This document shows, piece after piece, positions 1-6,013 of a stretch of DNA of 7,968 nt. The position numbers were made by a program, and so were the translations under genes. The notes under the pieces were generated by a model, which was given only the letters and a program-made list of their open reading frames with translations, searched no databases and was not told the DNA's origin. The DNA is from an uncultured Mycoplasmatota bacterium (GTDB lineage: Bacteria > Bacillota_I > Bacilli_A > RF39 > UBA660), in the NCBI GenBank assembly GCA_947087145.1, contig CAMUBM010000028.1, positions 1 through 7,968 on the forward strand, read 5' to 3'. Numbering within the stretch: position 1 is the stretch's first letter; every line of letters starts with the position of its first letter.

Positions 1-251
1 CTATGAATGAAGGAAAGCCAGCAGATATCGCTGAAAAAATGGTAGAAGGAAGACTGAATAAATTCTTTAAAGAAATTTGTCTTGTTGAACAAGCATTTAT
101 TAAAGATGGAGATATTTCTGTTTCTACTTATGTAAAGAATAATGGTGGAGAAATCAAATCTATGGTTCGTTATGAAGTTGGTGAAGGTATGGAACATCGA
201 AGCGATAACTTTGCTGAAGAAGTTATGAACCAAGTGAATGGTAATAATTAG
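1..251 (+). CDS. tsf: Elongation factor Ts, C-terminal part (5' end outside window)
   Basis: EF-Ts is the cytosolic guanine-nucleotide exchange factor that recycles EF-Tu from GDP to GTP form. Only the last 82 or so residues are here; bases 1-2 finish a codon that starts upstream, so the in-frame ATG at 3 is internal. The visible part matches the end of EF-Ts: the NEGKPADIAEKMVEGR segment corresponds to GKPANVVEKMVEGR of E. coli EF-Ts, followed by a KFFKEICLVEQAFIKD stretch and the closing VRYEVGEGME motif. The gene ends with TAG at 249-251. In most bacteria tsf follows rpsB and precedes pyrH and frr; here it is followed at once by a terminator, so the downstream genes appear to be a separate transcription unit. 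Identity is near certain; the N-terminal half cannot be judged. Confidence 0.95.
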   Translation, partial: MNEGKPADIAEKMVEGRLNKFFKEICLVEQAFIKDGDISVSTYVKNNGGEIKSMVRYEVGEGMEHRSDNFAEEVMNQVNGNN

Positions 252-278
252 ACATTTTATTTACGAATGTCTTTTTTT
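250..278 (+). terminator. Intrinsic terminator overlapping the tsf stop codon
   Basis: AGACATT at 250-256 pairs perfectly with AATGTCT at 266-272 (7 bp, 9-nt loop), and seven T residues follow at 272-278. The left arm begins inside the TAG stop of tsf. The form is that of a Rho-independent terminator ending the tsf transcript. Confidence 0.8.
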
Positions 279-303
279 ATGTTAGGAAAGAAACTGGTTT
301 GTT

Positions 304-312
304 TGCTATAAT
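304..312 (+). promoter_or_regulatory. Extended -10 promoter for the 329-2236 gene set
   Basis: TGCTATAAT at 304-312 is a perfect -10 hexamer (307-312) with a TGn extension. No good -35 box is visible; the nearest candidate is TTAGGA at 282-287 with a long 19-bp spacer. It lies directly behind the tsf terminator. Transcription would start near 319, leaving a leader of only about 10 nt before the ATG at 329. Confidence 0.6.
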
Positions 313-328
313 AAACGTAGTGATGGTT

Positions 329-913
329 ATGAAAAAAATGAAACGAGTAATACAATTTTTTCTTTTTGTTATTATGCTTTATTTTTTTATTGTTTTAGGG
401 ACAAAAGATTTTCAAACAAAAATAACGGATAATGTTCGTTTTTCTAATGATTATAAGGATATTTCAAAAAACAATGTTTATCAATATATTGGAGAATATG
501 AAGTACTTGATTTGTTTAAGGGGAAGTCGGGAATTGTCTTTTTTGGATTTCCTGCTAATATTTGGAGCCATTACTATGCAGATTATTTAAATGAAGTGGC
601 TTTATGGAATGGAATAGACACTATTTATTATTATAATTTTAAAAGAGATCGTTCTATGAATAATAAAGCCTATACATATATAGTTAATTATTTGAAAGAT
701 TATTTGGTTACTGAGGATATTGGAACAATTGATATCAAAGCTCCTTCAGTGGTTATTTTAAAGGATGGTAAAATTACGTATTTCAATAATGAAATTACTT
801 TTTTAAAGGGAATGGTGACACCAGAGGAGTATTTTACTGATGGAAAAAAATTACAATTAAAGAGTAGTTTTGATCAAGCTATAAAAGATTATTTAAAGGA
901 AGATGTTTCATGA
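329..913 (+). CDS. Membrane-anchored thioredoxin-fold protein lacking the CxxC cysteines
   Basis: This 194-residue protein has a basic N-terminus, a hydrophobic anchor at about residues 8-24, a linker, and then what I read as a thioredoxin fold outside the cell. Visible marks are a beta strand GIVFFGFP (68-75), a second strand DTIYYYN (97-103), a cis-Pro-like APSVVILKDGKI (138-149) and a final helix. Related extracytoplasmic thioredoxin-like proteins of Bacillota carry a CPWC-type motif right after GFP; here that place reads N77-I78-W79-S80. The whole protein has no cysteine, so redox chemistry is unlikely, and a binding or structural role is inferred. I chose ATG 329 because an in-frame TTG at 299 lies upstream of the promoter -10; ATG 323 or 338 remain possible, and no clear Shine-Dalgarno site helps. 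It overlaps the next gene by ATGA. Confidence 0.6.
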   Translation: MKKMKRVIQFFLFVIMLYFFIVLGTKDFQTKITDNVRFSNDYKDISKNNVYQYIGEYEVLDLFKGKSGIVFFGFPANIWSHYYADYLNEVALWNGIDTIYYYNFKRDRSMNNKAYTYIVNYLKDYLVTEDIGTIDIKAPSVVILKDGKITYFNNEITFLKGMVTPEEYFTDGKKLQLKSSFDQAIKDYLKEDVS

Positions 914-1698
914 AAGAAGAAAGTAATGCCTATTTAGGTTTTGGCTGCTTTTTTTTGTTTATATTGGGAATTGTTGTTGTAGGTTCTTTTTTGCTTTATC
1001 AAAGCAAAAGAGAAAAGGTAGAAGAACAAACGTTTTATGAAGAACAAGAGCCAGTCAGTTATTCTAATTTGAAAGTTGATCAAACAAAAGATTTTGTTTA
1101 TTATGAGCAAGAAGAAAATATCTCTCAAGAGTTATCTCTTGTTTATAAATATCCAGTGGTAAATTTGAATAGTGAAGGTGCTAAGGAAGTTACAGCTACT
1201 ATAAAAGACTTAGTGGATCAAAAAAAGACAACACTTCTTCGGATGCAGGCGAAACCTGCGGATATAGTATGTACTACTTCAACAGATATTTATCAAGCAG
1301 AAATTGTTGATTTTGGCATTTTCTCTTATGATAATTATATTACTTTAGTCGTTTATGTATCTCCTTATTCATGTGTTTCAGGTTTATCAACTATTGTGGA
1401 GATGCAATCTTATACTTTTTCTGTTATAACAGGAGAACTGGTTTTTTTTGAAGAATTGTTGAAAATGTATCGTACGACTTTATCGGAAATGAAATTGCTT
1501 GTTCGTGAGGAACTAATGGAGAATCAAACGTATGTAGAAGGAGTTCCTTATATTCGCATTGATGAGACAATCGCTTCTTTCAAGGAAAATGTAAACATGA
1601 TTTTTTATGTGGATGAGAGTGGTGAACTTGTTATGAAATATGTTGTCAAAACAAATGGAGTCGATTATAATGATACTATAAGTATCAGTTTAAAATGA
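910..1698 (+). CDS. Membrane-anchored DUF3298/RsiV-like extracytoplasmic protein
   Basis: A 262-residue protein with one N-terminal membrane segment (about residues 9-30) followed by basic KREK, so the bulk of it may lie outside the membrane as in relatives, although charge signals on both sides leave topology open. The soluble part has a YPVVNLNSEGAKEV stretch (81-94), a YDNYITLVVYVSPYSC strand region (140-155) and SYTFSVITGELVFFEELL (167-184). This last resembles the F-dl-tG-LtleDLf signature of the DUF3298/DUF4163 domain found in RsiV-type anti-sigma factors and PdaC-type deacetylases. No deacetylase catalytic domain or anti-sigma domain is present, so only the accessory domain is supported. 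C121 and C155 are both in the soluble part and could form a disulfide. AAAGGA at 895-900 is its likely ribosome site; ATG lies inside the TGA of the preceding gene (ATGA at 910-913), so the two are probably translationally coupled. Confidence 0.6.
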   Translation: MKEESNAYLGFGCFFLFILGIVVVGSFLLYQSKREKVEEQTFYEEQEPVSYSNLKVDQTKDFVYYEQEENISQELSLVYKYPVVNLNSEGAKEVTATIKDLVDQKKTTLLRMQAKPADIVCTTSTDIYQAEIVDFGIFSYDNYITLVVYVSPYSCVSGLSTIVEMQSYTFSVITGELVFFEELLKMYRTTLSEMKLLVREELMENQTYVEGVPYIRIDETIASFKENVNMIFYVDESGELVMKYVVKTNGVDYNDTISISLK

Positions 1699-1708
1699 GG
1701 AGGAAATA

Positions 1709-2236
1709 ATGAATACAGAACAAAAAATGGAGAAAGCAATAGTTGCTTTGGAAAATAAATTAATCAATATTCGAGCAGGAAGAGCCAATCCTGCAATGTT
1801 AAATGGAATTATGGTGTCTTATTATGGTTCTATGTCACCGATTCAAAGTCTTGCAAATATAACGGTTCCTGAGGCAAGACAGTTAATGATCAAGCCATTT
1901 GATCGAAGTACTTTAAAAGATATTGAAAGAGCAATTAATGAAGCGAATATTGGAATTACTCCAACAAATAACGGAGAAATTATTATTTTAACGGTTCCAG
2001 AGCTTACAGAGGATAGAAGACGAGAGTATGTAAAACAAGCCAAAGATGTTGCAGAGGAAGCGAGAGTTGCTTTACGAAATATTCGTCAGGAAGAGAATAA
2101 TGCAATTAAAAGGGAAGAGTATCCAGAAGATGAGGAAAAATTAATGTTGAATGAAGTGCAAGAAGCCATTAATAAATACAATAAAATTGTGGATGAGAAG
2201 TTGAAAGAAAAAGAAGAAGAATTAATGCAAGTTTAG
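1709..2236 (+). CDS. frr: Ribosome recycling factor
   Basis: RRF acts in the cytosol with EF-G to split post-termination ribosomes. The 175-residue product has the three-helix-bundle and small beta-domain features of the family: IRAGRANPAML (21-31), YYGSMSPIQSLANITVPEAR (38-57), the FDRS segment (64-67), PELTEDRRREYVK (97-109) and the ending KEEELMQV. R123 and R126 in ARVALRNIR match R129 and R132 of E. coli RRF. It is about ten residues shorter than the E. coli protein: six at the N-terminus and four in the EYPEDEEK loop near 137-144. The start is fixed by an AGGAGG site at 1698-1703, five bases before ATG, which overlaps the last base of the upstream stop. It is the last gene of the unit starting at 329. 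Confidence 0.97.
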   Translation: MNTEQKMEKAIVALENKLINIRAGRANPAMLNGIMVSYYGSMSPIQSLANITVPEARQLMIKPFDRSTLKDIERAINEANIGITPTNNGEIIILTVPELTEDRRREYVKQAKDVAEEARVALRNIRQEENNAIKREEYPEDEEKLMLNEVQEAINKYNKIVDEKLKEKEEELMQV

Positions 2237-2247
2237 TTCTTTTTTTT
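2219..2247 (+). terminator. Probable intrinsic terminator inside the frr 3' end
   Basis: GAATTAA at 2219-2225 can pair with TTAGTTC at 2233-2239 (one G-T pair, 7-nt loop), directly followed by eight T residues at 2240-2247. The A- and G-rich bases upstream could extend the stem into the T run. The hairpin covers the last codons and the stop of frr. The stem is weak because it is AT-rich, but the long T tract supports termination. Confidence 0.5.
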
Positions 2248-2260
2248 ATAAATGTTTTTA

Positions 2261-2269
2261 TGTTATTAT
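2261..2269 (+). promoter_or_regulatory. Probable extended -10 promoter for the 2297 gene
   Basis: TGTTATTAT at 2261-2269 gives a -10 hexamer TATTAT with a TGn extension. The matching -35 position falls in the T run of the frr terminator and shows no clear hexamer. Start of transcription would be near 2276, giving a leader of about 20 nt. Confidence 0.45.
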
Positions 2270-2296
2270 AAATAAGTGGAAAGAATGGTAATTTTT

Positions 2297-2932
2297 ATGA
2301 ACATCTTGAAAATAATAGGAAAAATTATGAATTTGTGGGCAAATTGTCCGTTGGAACGTATTGATGCGTGGCTTGTAAAAAAATTGAGTTATACTAAAAT
2401 TGATAATTATAGGGAATGGGTAACATTAAATTATTTATGTGCGATGTACCGACAATTTTATTCGCTTTCTATGGAGGTTGAAGATGAAGTAGAGAAAACA
2501 AAGGCTGTAATGGAGAATTTTAATAGAATTCGTCTGTTAGTAGAAAATCTGGTTTTTGTAGAGGAAAATGGCATTGTAAAAGAGTGGTTTGTAGAAAGTA
2601 TGTGGTTAAAGGATGAAATTACAAAAAATTTAGATTGTTTCTTACAACAAGAGAGAATGGAGTTTTATGCAGAAGCTTCTAGTAAAGCTATCGATTATTG
2701 TAAGATTCATGAAAAAGATTATGAAGAATGGCAAATTGAAACAGAAAAGTATTATCGATGGAGCACAAAAATTGATTTTTTTCTTGCGTTTATTTGTTTG
2801 ATTATTATTCTTGCTCTTTCTAACTCTATGCATTCTATAAAGTATGAATTCTATTCTAGTGAAATTTTAGAAGAAAATGGGGATGCTTTTGATGAATTAG
2901 AGATAGAACAAATATTGAAGAGAAAATTATAG
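2297..2932 (+). CDS. Unknown helical protein with one C-terminal membrane segment
   Basis: I do not recognise this 211-residue protein. Residues 1-155 look mostly alpha-helical, amphipathic and charged, with no signal peptide; a hydrophobic stretch FFLAFICLIIILAL at 161-174 is the only clear membrane segment and is followed by a polar, acidic tail of about 37 residues. The layout suggests a large cytosolic domain with the tail outside, anchored once. The start is uncertain: in-frame GTG 2276 and ATG 2285 lie at or just after the predicted transcription start. I prefer ATG 2297, although its nearest purine-rich site, GGAAAG at 2278-2283, is 13 bases away. It stands alone between the frr terminator and the convergent mutase gene, and seems to have its own promoter. 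Coding is supported by the long open frame and codon use like the neighbours. Confidence 0.7.
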   Translation: MNILKIIGKIMNLWANCPLERIDAWLVKKLSYTKIDNYREWVTLNYLCAMYRQFYSLSMEVEDEVEKTKAVMENFNRIRLLVENLVFVEENGIVKEWFVESMWLKDEITKNLDCFLQQERMEFYAEASSKAIDYCKIHEKDYEEWQIETEKYYRWSTKIDFFLAFICLIIILALSNSMHSIKYEFYSSEILEENGDAFDELEIEQILKRKL

Positions 2933-2936
2933 TTAT

Positions 2937-2993
2937 AAAAAAGAATTTACAGATATTCGTTTACGACGTTTGTAAATTCTTCTTTTATTTTTT
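2937..2993. terminator. Bidirectional terminator shared by convergent genes
   Basis: AAGAATTTACA at 2941-2951 is perfectly complementary to TGTAAATTCTT at 2971-2981 (11 bp, 19-nt loop with a small inner TCG/CGA pairing). On the plus strand T-rich sequence follows (2983-2993, one A inside). On the minus strand six T residues follow (plus-strand A at 2937-2942). It can end both the 2297 gene and the mutase gene. The entire right arm and the end of the left arm lie inside the mutase coding region. Confidence 0.8.
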
Positions 2994-4308
2994 CTAATTC
3001 TGCTTCGGTAGTGGCTTCAAAACGAAGGGTTAAGTTTGGACCTGTGTTGCTTGCCCTGACAAGGCCCCAACCATTTGGAAATGTTACTCGTACCCCATCA
3101 ATGGCATTGATTTGGTAATTTTTTTCTTGAGCATATTCTAATACTTTTTTTGTAATTTCAAATTTTTTTTCATTGGTCGAGGCTATTTTTATTTCTGGAG
3201 TGGAGAAGTAGTGGGTTGTGTCATTCAACATTTCACTTAATGTTTTATCCGTTTTGGATAGAATTTCTATTAGTCTTAAGCCTGCATAAATCCCGCTTCC
3301 TAAGGCATAATCTCGATCATTAAAAAATATATGTCCAGAAAATTCTCCCCCAAAAGAAAGATTTAGTTCTTTGGTTCTTGCTTCTGTGTAACTGGTTCCT
3401 GTTCGGTAGCAAATAGGTGTTCCTTCTAATTTTATGATTTCATCTTCTAAAGATTTTGAACATTTTACATCGTATAAAATACCTTTGTTTTCTAGTTTAG
3501 GAAGTAAGTCTTTAATAATCAAAATCATAAATTGGTCGGCAGAAATGTATTTTCCGTTTTCTAATACTACACCAATACGGTCACCATCTCCATCGTAAGC
3601 AATTCCAACATCAGCATGTGTTTTTAAAACGGTTTCTTTTAGCATTTCCATGTTTTCTTCTACGGCAGGGTCAGGGTGGTGATTTGGAAATCTTCCATCG
3701 TTTTCACTACAAATAAAAGTGGCTTCAATGTTTGGAAATCTTTTGTGTATTTCTTTGGCAATACAAGTAGTGGCTCCATTCCCTAAATCAATCACAGCTT
3801 TTACTTTTTTTTGTCCCATGTGAATGTTTCTTTCCATATAAGAAAAGTATTCTAGTTTGATGTCTTTTTCTATAACTTTTCCTTTGCCATTTGTGAATTT
3901 TTTTGCTAGACAATAATCACGAAATTCATAAATCATTTGGCCTCTCGCATTTGCAAGTTTATCAAAAGAAAATTTGAAACCATTGTCGTCTTTGGGGTTG
4001 TGGCTTGCGGTTACCATAATGCCATACATATTGTTTATATGTCTTGTTAGATAATGCATTGGAGTTGTAATTTGTCCGTAATTGAGTACGTTGCATCCGC
4101 TATCTGTAATTCCACAAATTAAAGCATTGGCAAGGGAAAAACTACTTAGACGATTGTCTCTTCCAACAACACAGGTATTTTCTCCTAATTTTTCTTTTAA
4201 ATAACTTCCATAGCCTCGACCAATTTGGTAGGCACTTTCTTCGTCCAAATCTTTTTTATAAGTGCCTCGAATGTCATATTCTTTAAAAATTGATTTCTCT
4301 AATACCAT
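2947..4308 (-). CDS. manB: Phosphomannomutase/phosphoglucomutase
   Basis: A 453-residue cytosolic enzyme of the alpha-D-phosphohexomutase family, which moves phosphate between C6 and C1 of mannose or glucose phosphate for nucleotide-sugar synthesis. All four domain signatures are visible. They are the phosphoserine loop TASHNPKDDNG with catalytic S102, the metal loop DGDGDR (239-244), the sugar-binding GEFSGH (321-326) and the phosphate-binding RASNTGPNLTLRFEA (418-432). The N-terminal FKEYDIRG and the GEFSGH loop fit the PMM/PGM group rather than GlmM, but substrate preference between mannose and glucose cannot be decided from sequence. Length is normal for the family. AGAAAGAGG (plus 4318-4326) lies nine bases before ATG. 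It appears monocistronic, with its own promoter at 4336-4366 and a terminator overlapping its end. The symbol manB follows the family name only. Confidence 0.93.
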   Translation of the reverse strand: MVLEKSIFKEYDIRGTYKKDLDEESAYQIGRGYGSYLKEKLGENTCVVGRDNRLSSFSLANALICGITDSGCNVLNYGQITTPMHYLTRHINNMYGIMVTASHNPKDDNGFKFSFDKLANARGQMIYEFRDYCLAKKFTNGKGKVIEKDIKLEYFSYMERNIHMGQKKVKAVIDLGNGATTCIAKEIHKRFPNIEATFICSENDGRFPNHHPDPAVEENMEMLKETVLKTHADVGIAYDGDGDRIGVVLENGKYISADQFMILIIKDLLPKLENKGILYDVKCSKSLEDEIIKLEGTPICYRTGTSYTEARTKELNLSFGGEFSGHIFFNDRDYALGSGIYAGLRLIEILSKTDKTLSEMLNDTTHYFSTPEIKIASTNEKKFEITKKVLEYAQEKNYQINAIDGVRVTFPNGWGLVRASNTGPNLTLRFEATTEAELEKIKEEFTNVVNEYL

Positions 4309-4335
4309 CTCGAATAACCTCTTTCTATCATAAAT

Positions 4336-4366
4336 ACTATAGCATAAAAAACGAAAAAAATGTCAG
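4336..4366 (-). promoter_or_regulatory. Promoter for the mutase gene
   Basis: Read on the minus strand, CTGACA (plus 4361-4366) serves as -35 and TATAGT (plus 4336-4341) as -10, with a TGC extension just before the -10. The 19-bp spacer is long, which the extended -10 may offset. It is divergent from the promoter at 4390-4419. Confidence 0.55.
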
Positions 4367-4389
4367 ATTGTAAAGGTATTTGCTTTTCG

Positions 4390-4419
4390 TTGACAAGTAA
4401 TAGTAAATAAGAGTATAGT
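4390..4419 (+). promoter_or_regulatory. Promoter for the 4443-5986 operon
   Basis: TTGACA at 4390-4395 is a perfect -35 hexamer, and TATAGT at 4414-4419 is a near-consensus -10 with an 18-bp spacer. Transcription would start near 4426, giving a short leader that carries GGGAG at 4429-4433 nine bases before ATG 4443. Confidence 0.75.
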
Positions 4420-4442
4420 TTTATTATAGGGAGTGGAAACTT

Positions 4443-5387
4443 ATGGATGAAATGCATGAAATCTTTTTTGATGAAGAATTAGGTGAAATAGAGCAATCTT
4501 TAAAAAATGTGGGGGATAGAAAAGAAGATATACATCAATTTTTGGATGATTTACAAAATAGTTCTTATACTGGTTCTTCCAATACATCTACAAATATACA
4601 AAAAGCTCGGCAAGATTTGCAAGTTAAAAATCAAGAAGCATTGACTGAAATAGGAAATCTTACCAATGAGGCAATAGAAGAACGATTGCAAGTTGAAAAA
4701 ATGGAAGAGAAAGAAGAACGAAATCCTTATTTAAAAGAAGAGAAGAAAACGATTCAGATCCCCAAGATAGATTTAGAAAAATACAAAATGCAGGTAACAG
4801 AATTTGCTTATCATTCTAGTGTTTTTATTCAGGAAGTTGTTGTTCCTAATGTACGTAAACAATTAAAATTTATGAAAAAGAATTTTGCTACTTTTGCTGT
4901 TACTATGGGAATTGCAGGAGGTATAGGTTTTTCTTTAGGTTCTGGTGCTACTGCTGTAGTTTCTTCTGTAATTGAAAATTATAAAGAAAATGATTTTCTT
5001 GAAGAAGCATTAGAAAATTATCGCTTGAATGTTTTTGAAAAAAATCGAAGTGATGTAAGATACCAAGCAAATGAAAAAGGATATATGCAACCTCTTTATG
5101 AATACAATATGCAAGCAATGGTGACTACTCTTCATGAAAAATATGATGGAGATGCTTTTGTTACTTGGTATTTTTATTATAAAACGTTTATGCGTTATGG
5201 AGAAGAGAATACATTAAATCATAAAATGATGCAAATTTTGGGAACTTATAATGCTTTTTATAATTGTAATTACATAAGTATGGAAGATTTTTTAGATAAA
5301 AATGGTTTTCAAAATGAGAATGAACTAAAAGAATATGTTGCTTTGCAAGTAGAGGCATGGAAAGAGAGGAAATCAAGAGGAGTATGA
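4443..5387 (+). CDS. Unknown single-pass membrane protein with coiled-coil-like N-terminal half
   Basis: I do not recognise this 314-residue protein. Residues 1-145 are acidic, polar and probably partly coiled coil, with a Ser/Thr/Asn-rich break at 40-52 and a Glu/Lys-rich stretch at 76-103. A basic patch (R138 to K146) leads into a single membrane segment at about 148-176 that is rich in Gly and Ala (GIAGGIGFSLGSG), a glycine-zipper-like pattern that could favour helix packing or oligomers. The positive patch predicts the N-terminal half inside and residues 177-314 outside. The outer domain is rich in Tyr and Phe (YLNVFEKN-like helices, WYFYYKTF) with one Cys. A strong promoter, and GGGAG nine bases ahead, support ATG 4443. 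It overlaps the next gene by ATGA at 5384-5387. Function unknown; coding status is well supported. Confidence 0.8.
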   Translation: MDEMHEIFFDEELGEIEQSLKNVGDRKEDIHQFLDDLQNSSYTGSSNTSTNIQKARQDLQVKNQEALTEIGNLTNEAIEERLQVEKMEEKEERNPYLKEEKKTIQIPKIDLEKYKMQVTEFAYHSSVFIQEVVVPNVRKQLKFMKKNFATFAVTMGIAGGIGFSLGSGATAVVSSVIENYKENDFLEEALENYRLNVFEKNRSDVRYQANEKGYMQPLYEYNMQAMVTTLHEKYDGDAFVTWYFYYKTFMRYGEENTLNHKMMQILGTYNAFYNCNYISMEDFLDKNGFQNENELKEYVALQVEAWKERKSRGV

Positions 5388-5623
5388 TTGAGGTAGAAAC
5401 TGTTGTTTTAGAAGATAATAAGGAATATGCTATTATGGATACGATTCCTATTGATGGCGTGAAATATATTTATATGTGTCAATTAGACAATGCACAGGCT
5501 TTGTGTATTCGAAAACTTTCTAGTGATGAAAAGAATATTTTAAGTTTAAAGGATGAGGCGGAATTTAAGTTGGCATTACATGCTTATGTTATAAAATACA
5601 AACCTATTTTAACTGAGGAATAA
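5384..5623 (+). CDS. DUF1292-like small protein
   Basis: A 79-residue soluble protein. The order of features, VETVVLEDNKEYAIMDTI (4-21), a second strand pair VKYIYMCQL (26-34), and a closing acidic helix DEAEFKLALHAY, resembles the small DUF1292 (YrzB-like) proteins of Bacillota, whose role is unknown. The assignment rests on pattern only. I chose ATG 5384, which overlaps the TGA of the previous gene and lines up with the usual family N-terminus; an in-frame ATG at 5357 would add nine residues and a 31-base overlap. Purine-rich sequence is abundant (AGAGGA at 5365-5370, AGAGGAG at 5376-5382) but neither site is at ideal distance, so translational coupling is likely. It lies inside the three-gene operon, four codonless bases before the next gene's ATG minus one. 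Confidence 0.65.
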   Translation: MIEVETVVLEDNKEYAIMDTIPIDGVKYIYMCQLDNAQALCIRKLSSDEKNILSLKDEAEFKLALHAYVIKYKPILTEE

Positions 5624-5626
5624 GTT

Positions 5627-5986
5627 ATGGAAAAAGAACAAATGGAAATTGATCCACAATGTGTTTTAAAAATGACAGAAGACTTGGTTAATTTAAGGGA
5701 ACTGGAACGATTATCAAAGAAAAATTTATATCTTTTGGCAGAAAAAGTAGTATTTGAAGAGGAACAAAAGTTACGTCAAAATATTAAGAAAATGAAAGAG
5801 AATAGTTGTAAAACAGAGGTTATTCCTTATCAAAAAAGAAAAAAGAATATGGATAGTTCTTATATATGGATATATATAAAAATATTTGCTTGTATTGGTG
5901 CGATGGCTTTAATTTTTGGTTCAGTAAAAGAACAAAAAGAATATTATGAGAATGTCATTGCTGAAGAAAATTCCTTAAAAAGGTAA
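5627..5986 (+). CDS. Unknown small single-pass membrane protein
   Basis: A 119-residue protein I do not recognise. Residues 1-60 form a charged, probably helical cytosolic part (leucine-rich LVNLRELERLSKKNLYLLAEK at 20-40). A basic KRKK at 70-73 precedes a membrane segment at about 79-100, and a short acidic tail of some 19 residues is predicted outside. The start is well supported: GAGGA at 5615-5619 lies seven bases before ATG, inside the end of the preceding gene, and the intergenic gap is three bases. It is the third gene of the operon that starts at 4443 and shares with the first gene the plan of an inner helical domain, a basic patch and a single membrane helix, which hints that the two may act together (inference). 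No clear terminator follows its TAA. Confidence 0.75.
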   Translation: MEKEQMEIDPQCVLKMTEDLVNLRELERLSKKNLYLLAEKVVFEEEQKLRQNIKKMKENSCKTEVIPYQKRKKNMDSSYIWIYIKIFACIGAMALIFGSVKEQKEYYENVIAEENSLKR

Positions 5987-6013
5987 GAAGGGTGAAATTT
6001 TCATTTGTCTTAG

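Noticed and set aside
299..328. TTG 299 as the start of the thioredoxin-like gene
   Set aside because: It lies before the predicted -10 element, so it would not be in the transcript; no ribosome site precedes it.
934..1128. Minus-strand open frame inside the DUF3298-like gene
   Set aside because: Antisense shadow in AT-rich sequence, with no start signal.
5188..5376. Minus-strand open frame inside the 4443 gene
   Set aside because: Antisense shadow of a gene with a good promoter and start; no ribosome site seen.
5357..5383. Longer start for the DUF1292-like gene at ATG 5357
   Set aside because: It would overlap the previous gene by 31 bases; ATG 5384 gives the common ATGA overlap and fits the family's usual N-terminus.
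5972..5983. Short hairpin CCTT/AAGG at the end of the 5627 gene as a terminator
   Set aside because: Only four base pairs and no T tract after it; transcription may instead run into the ileS leader.
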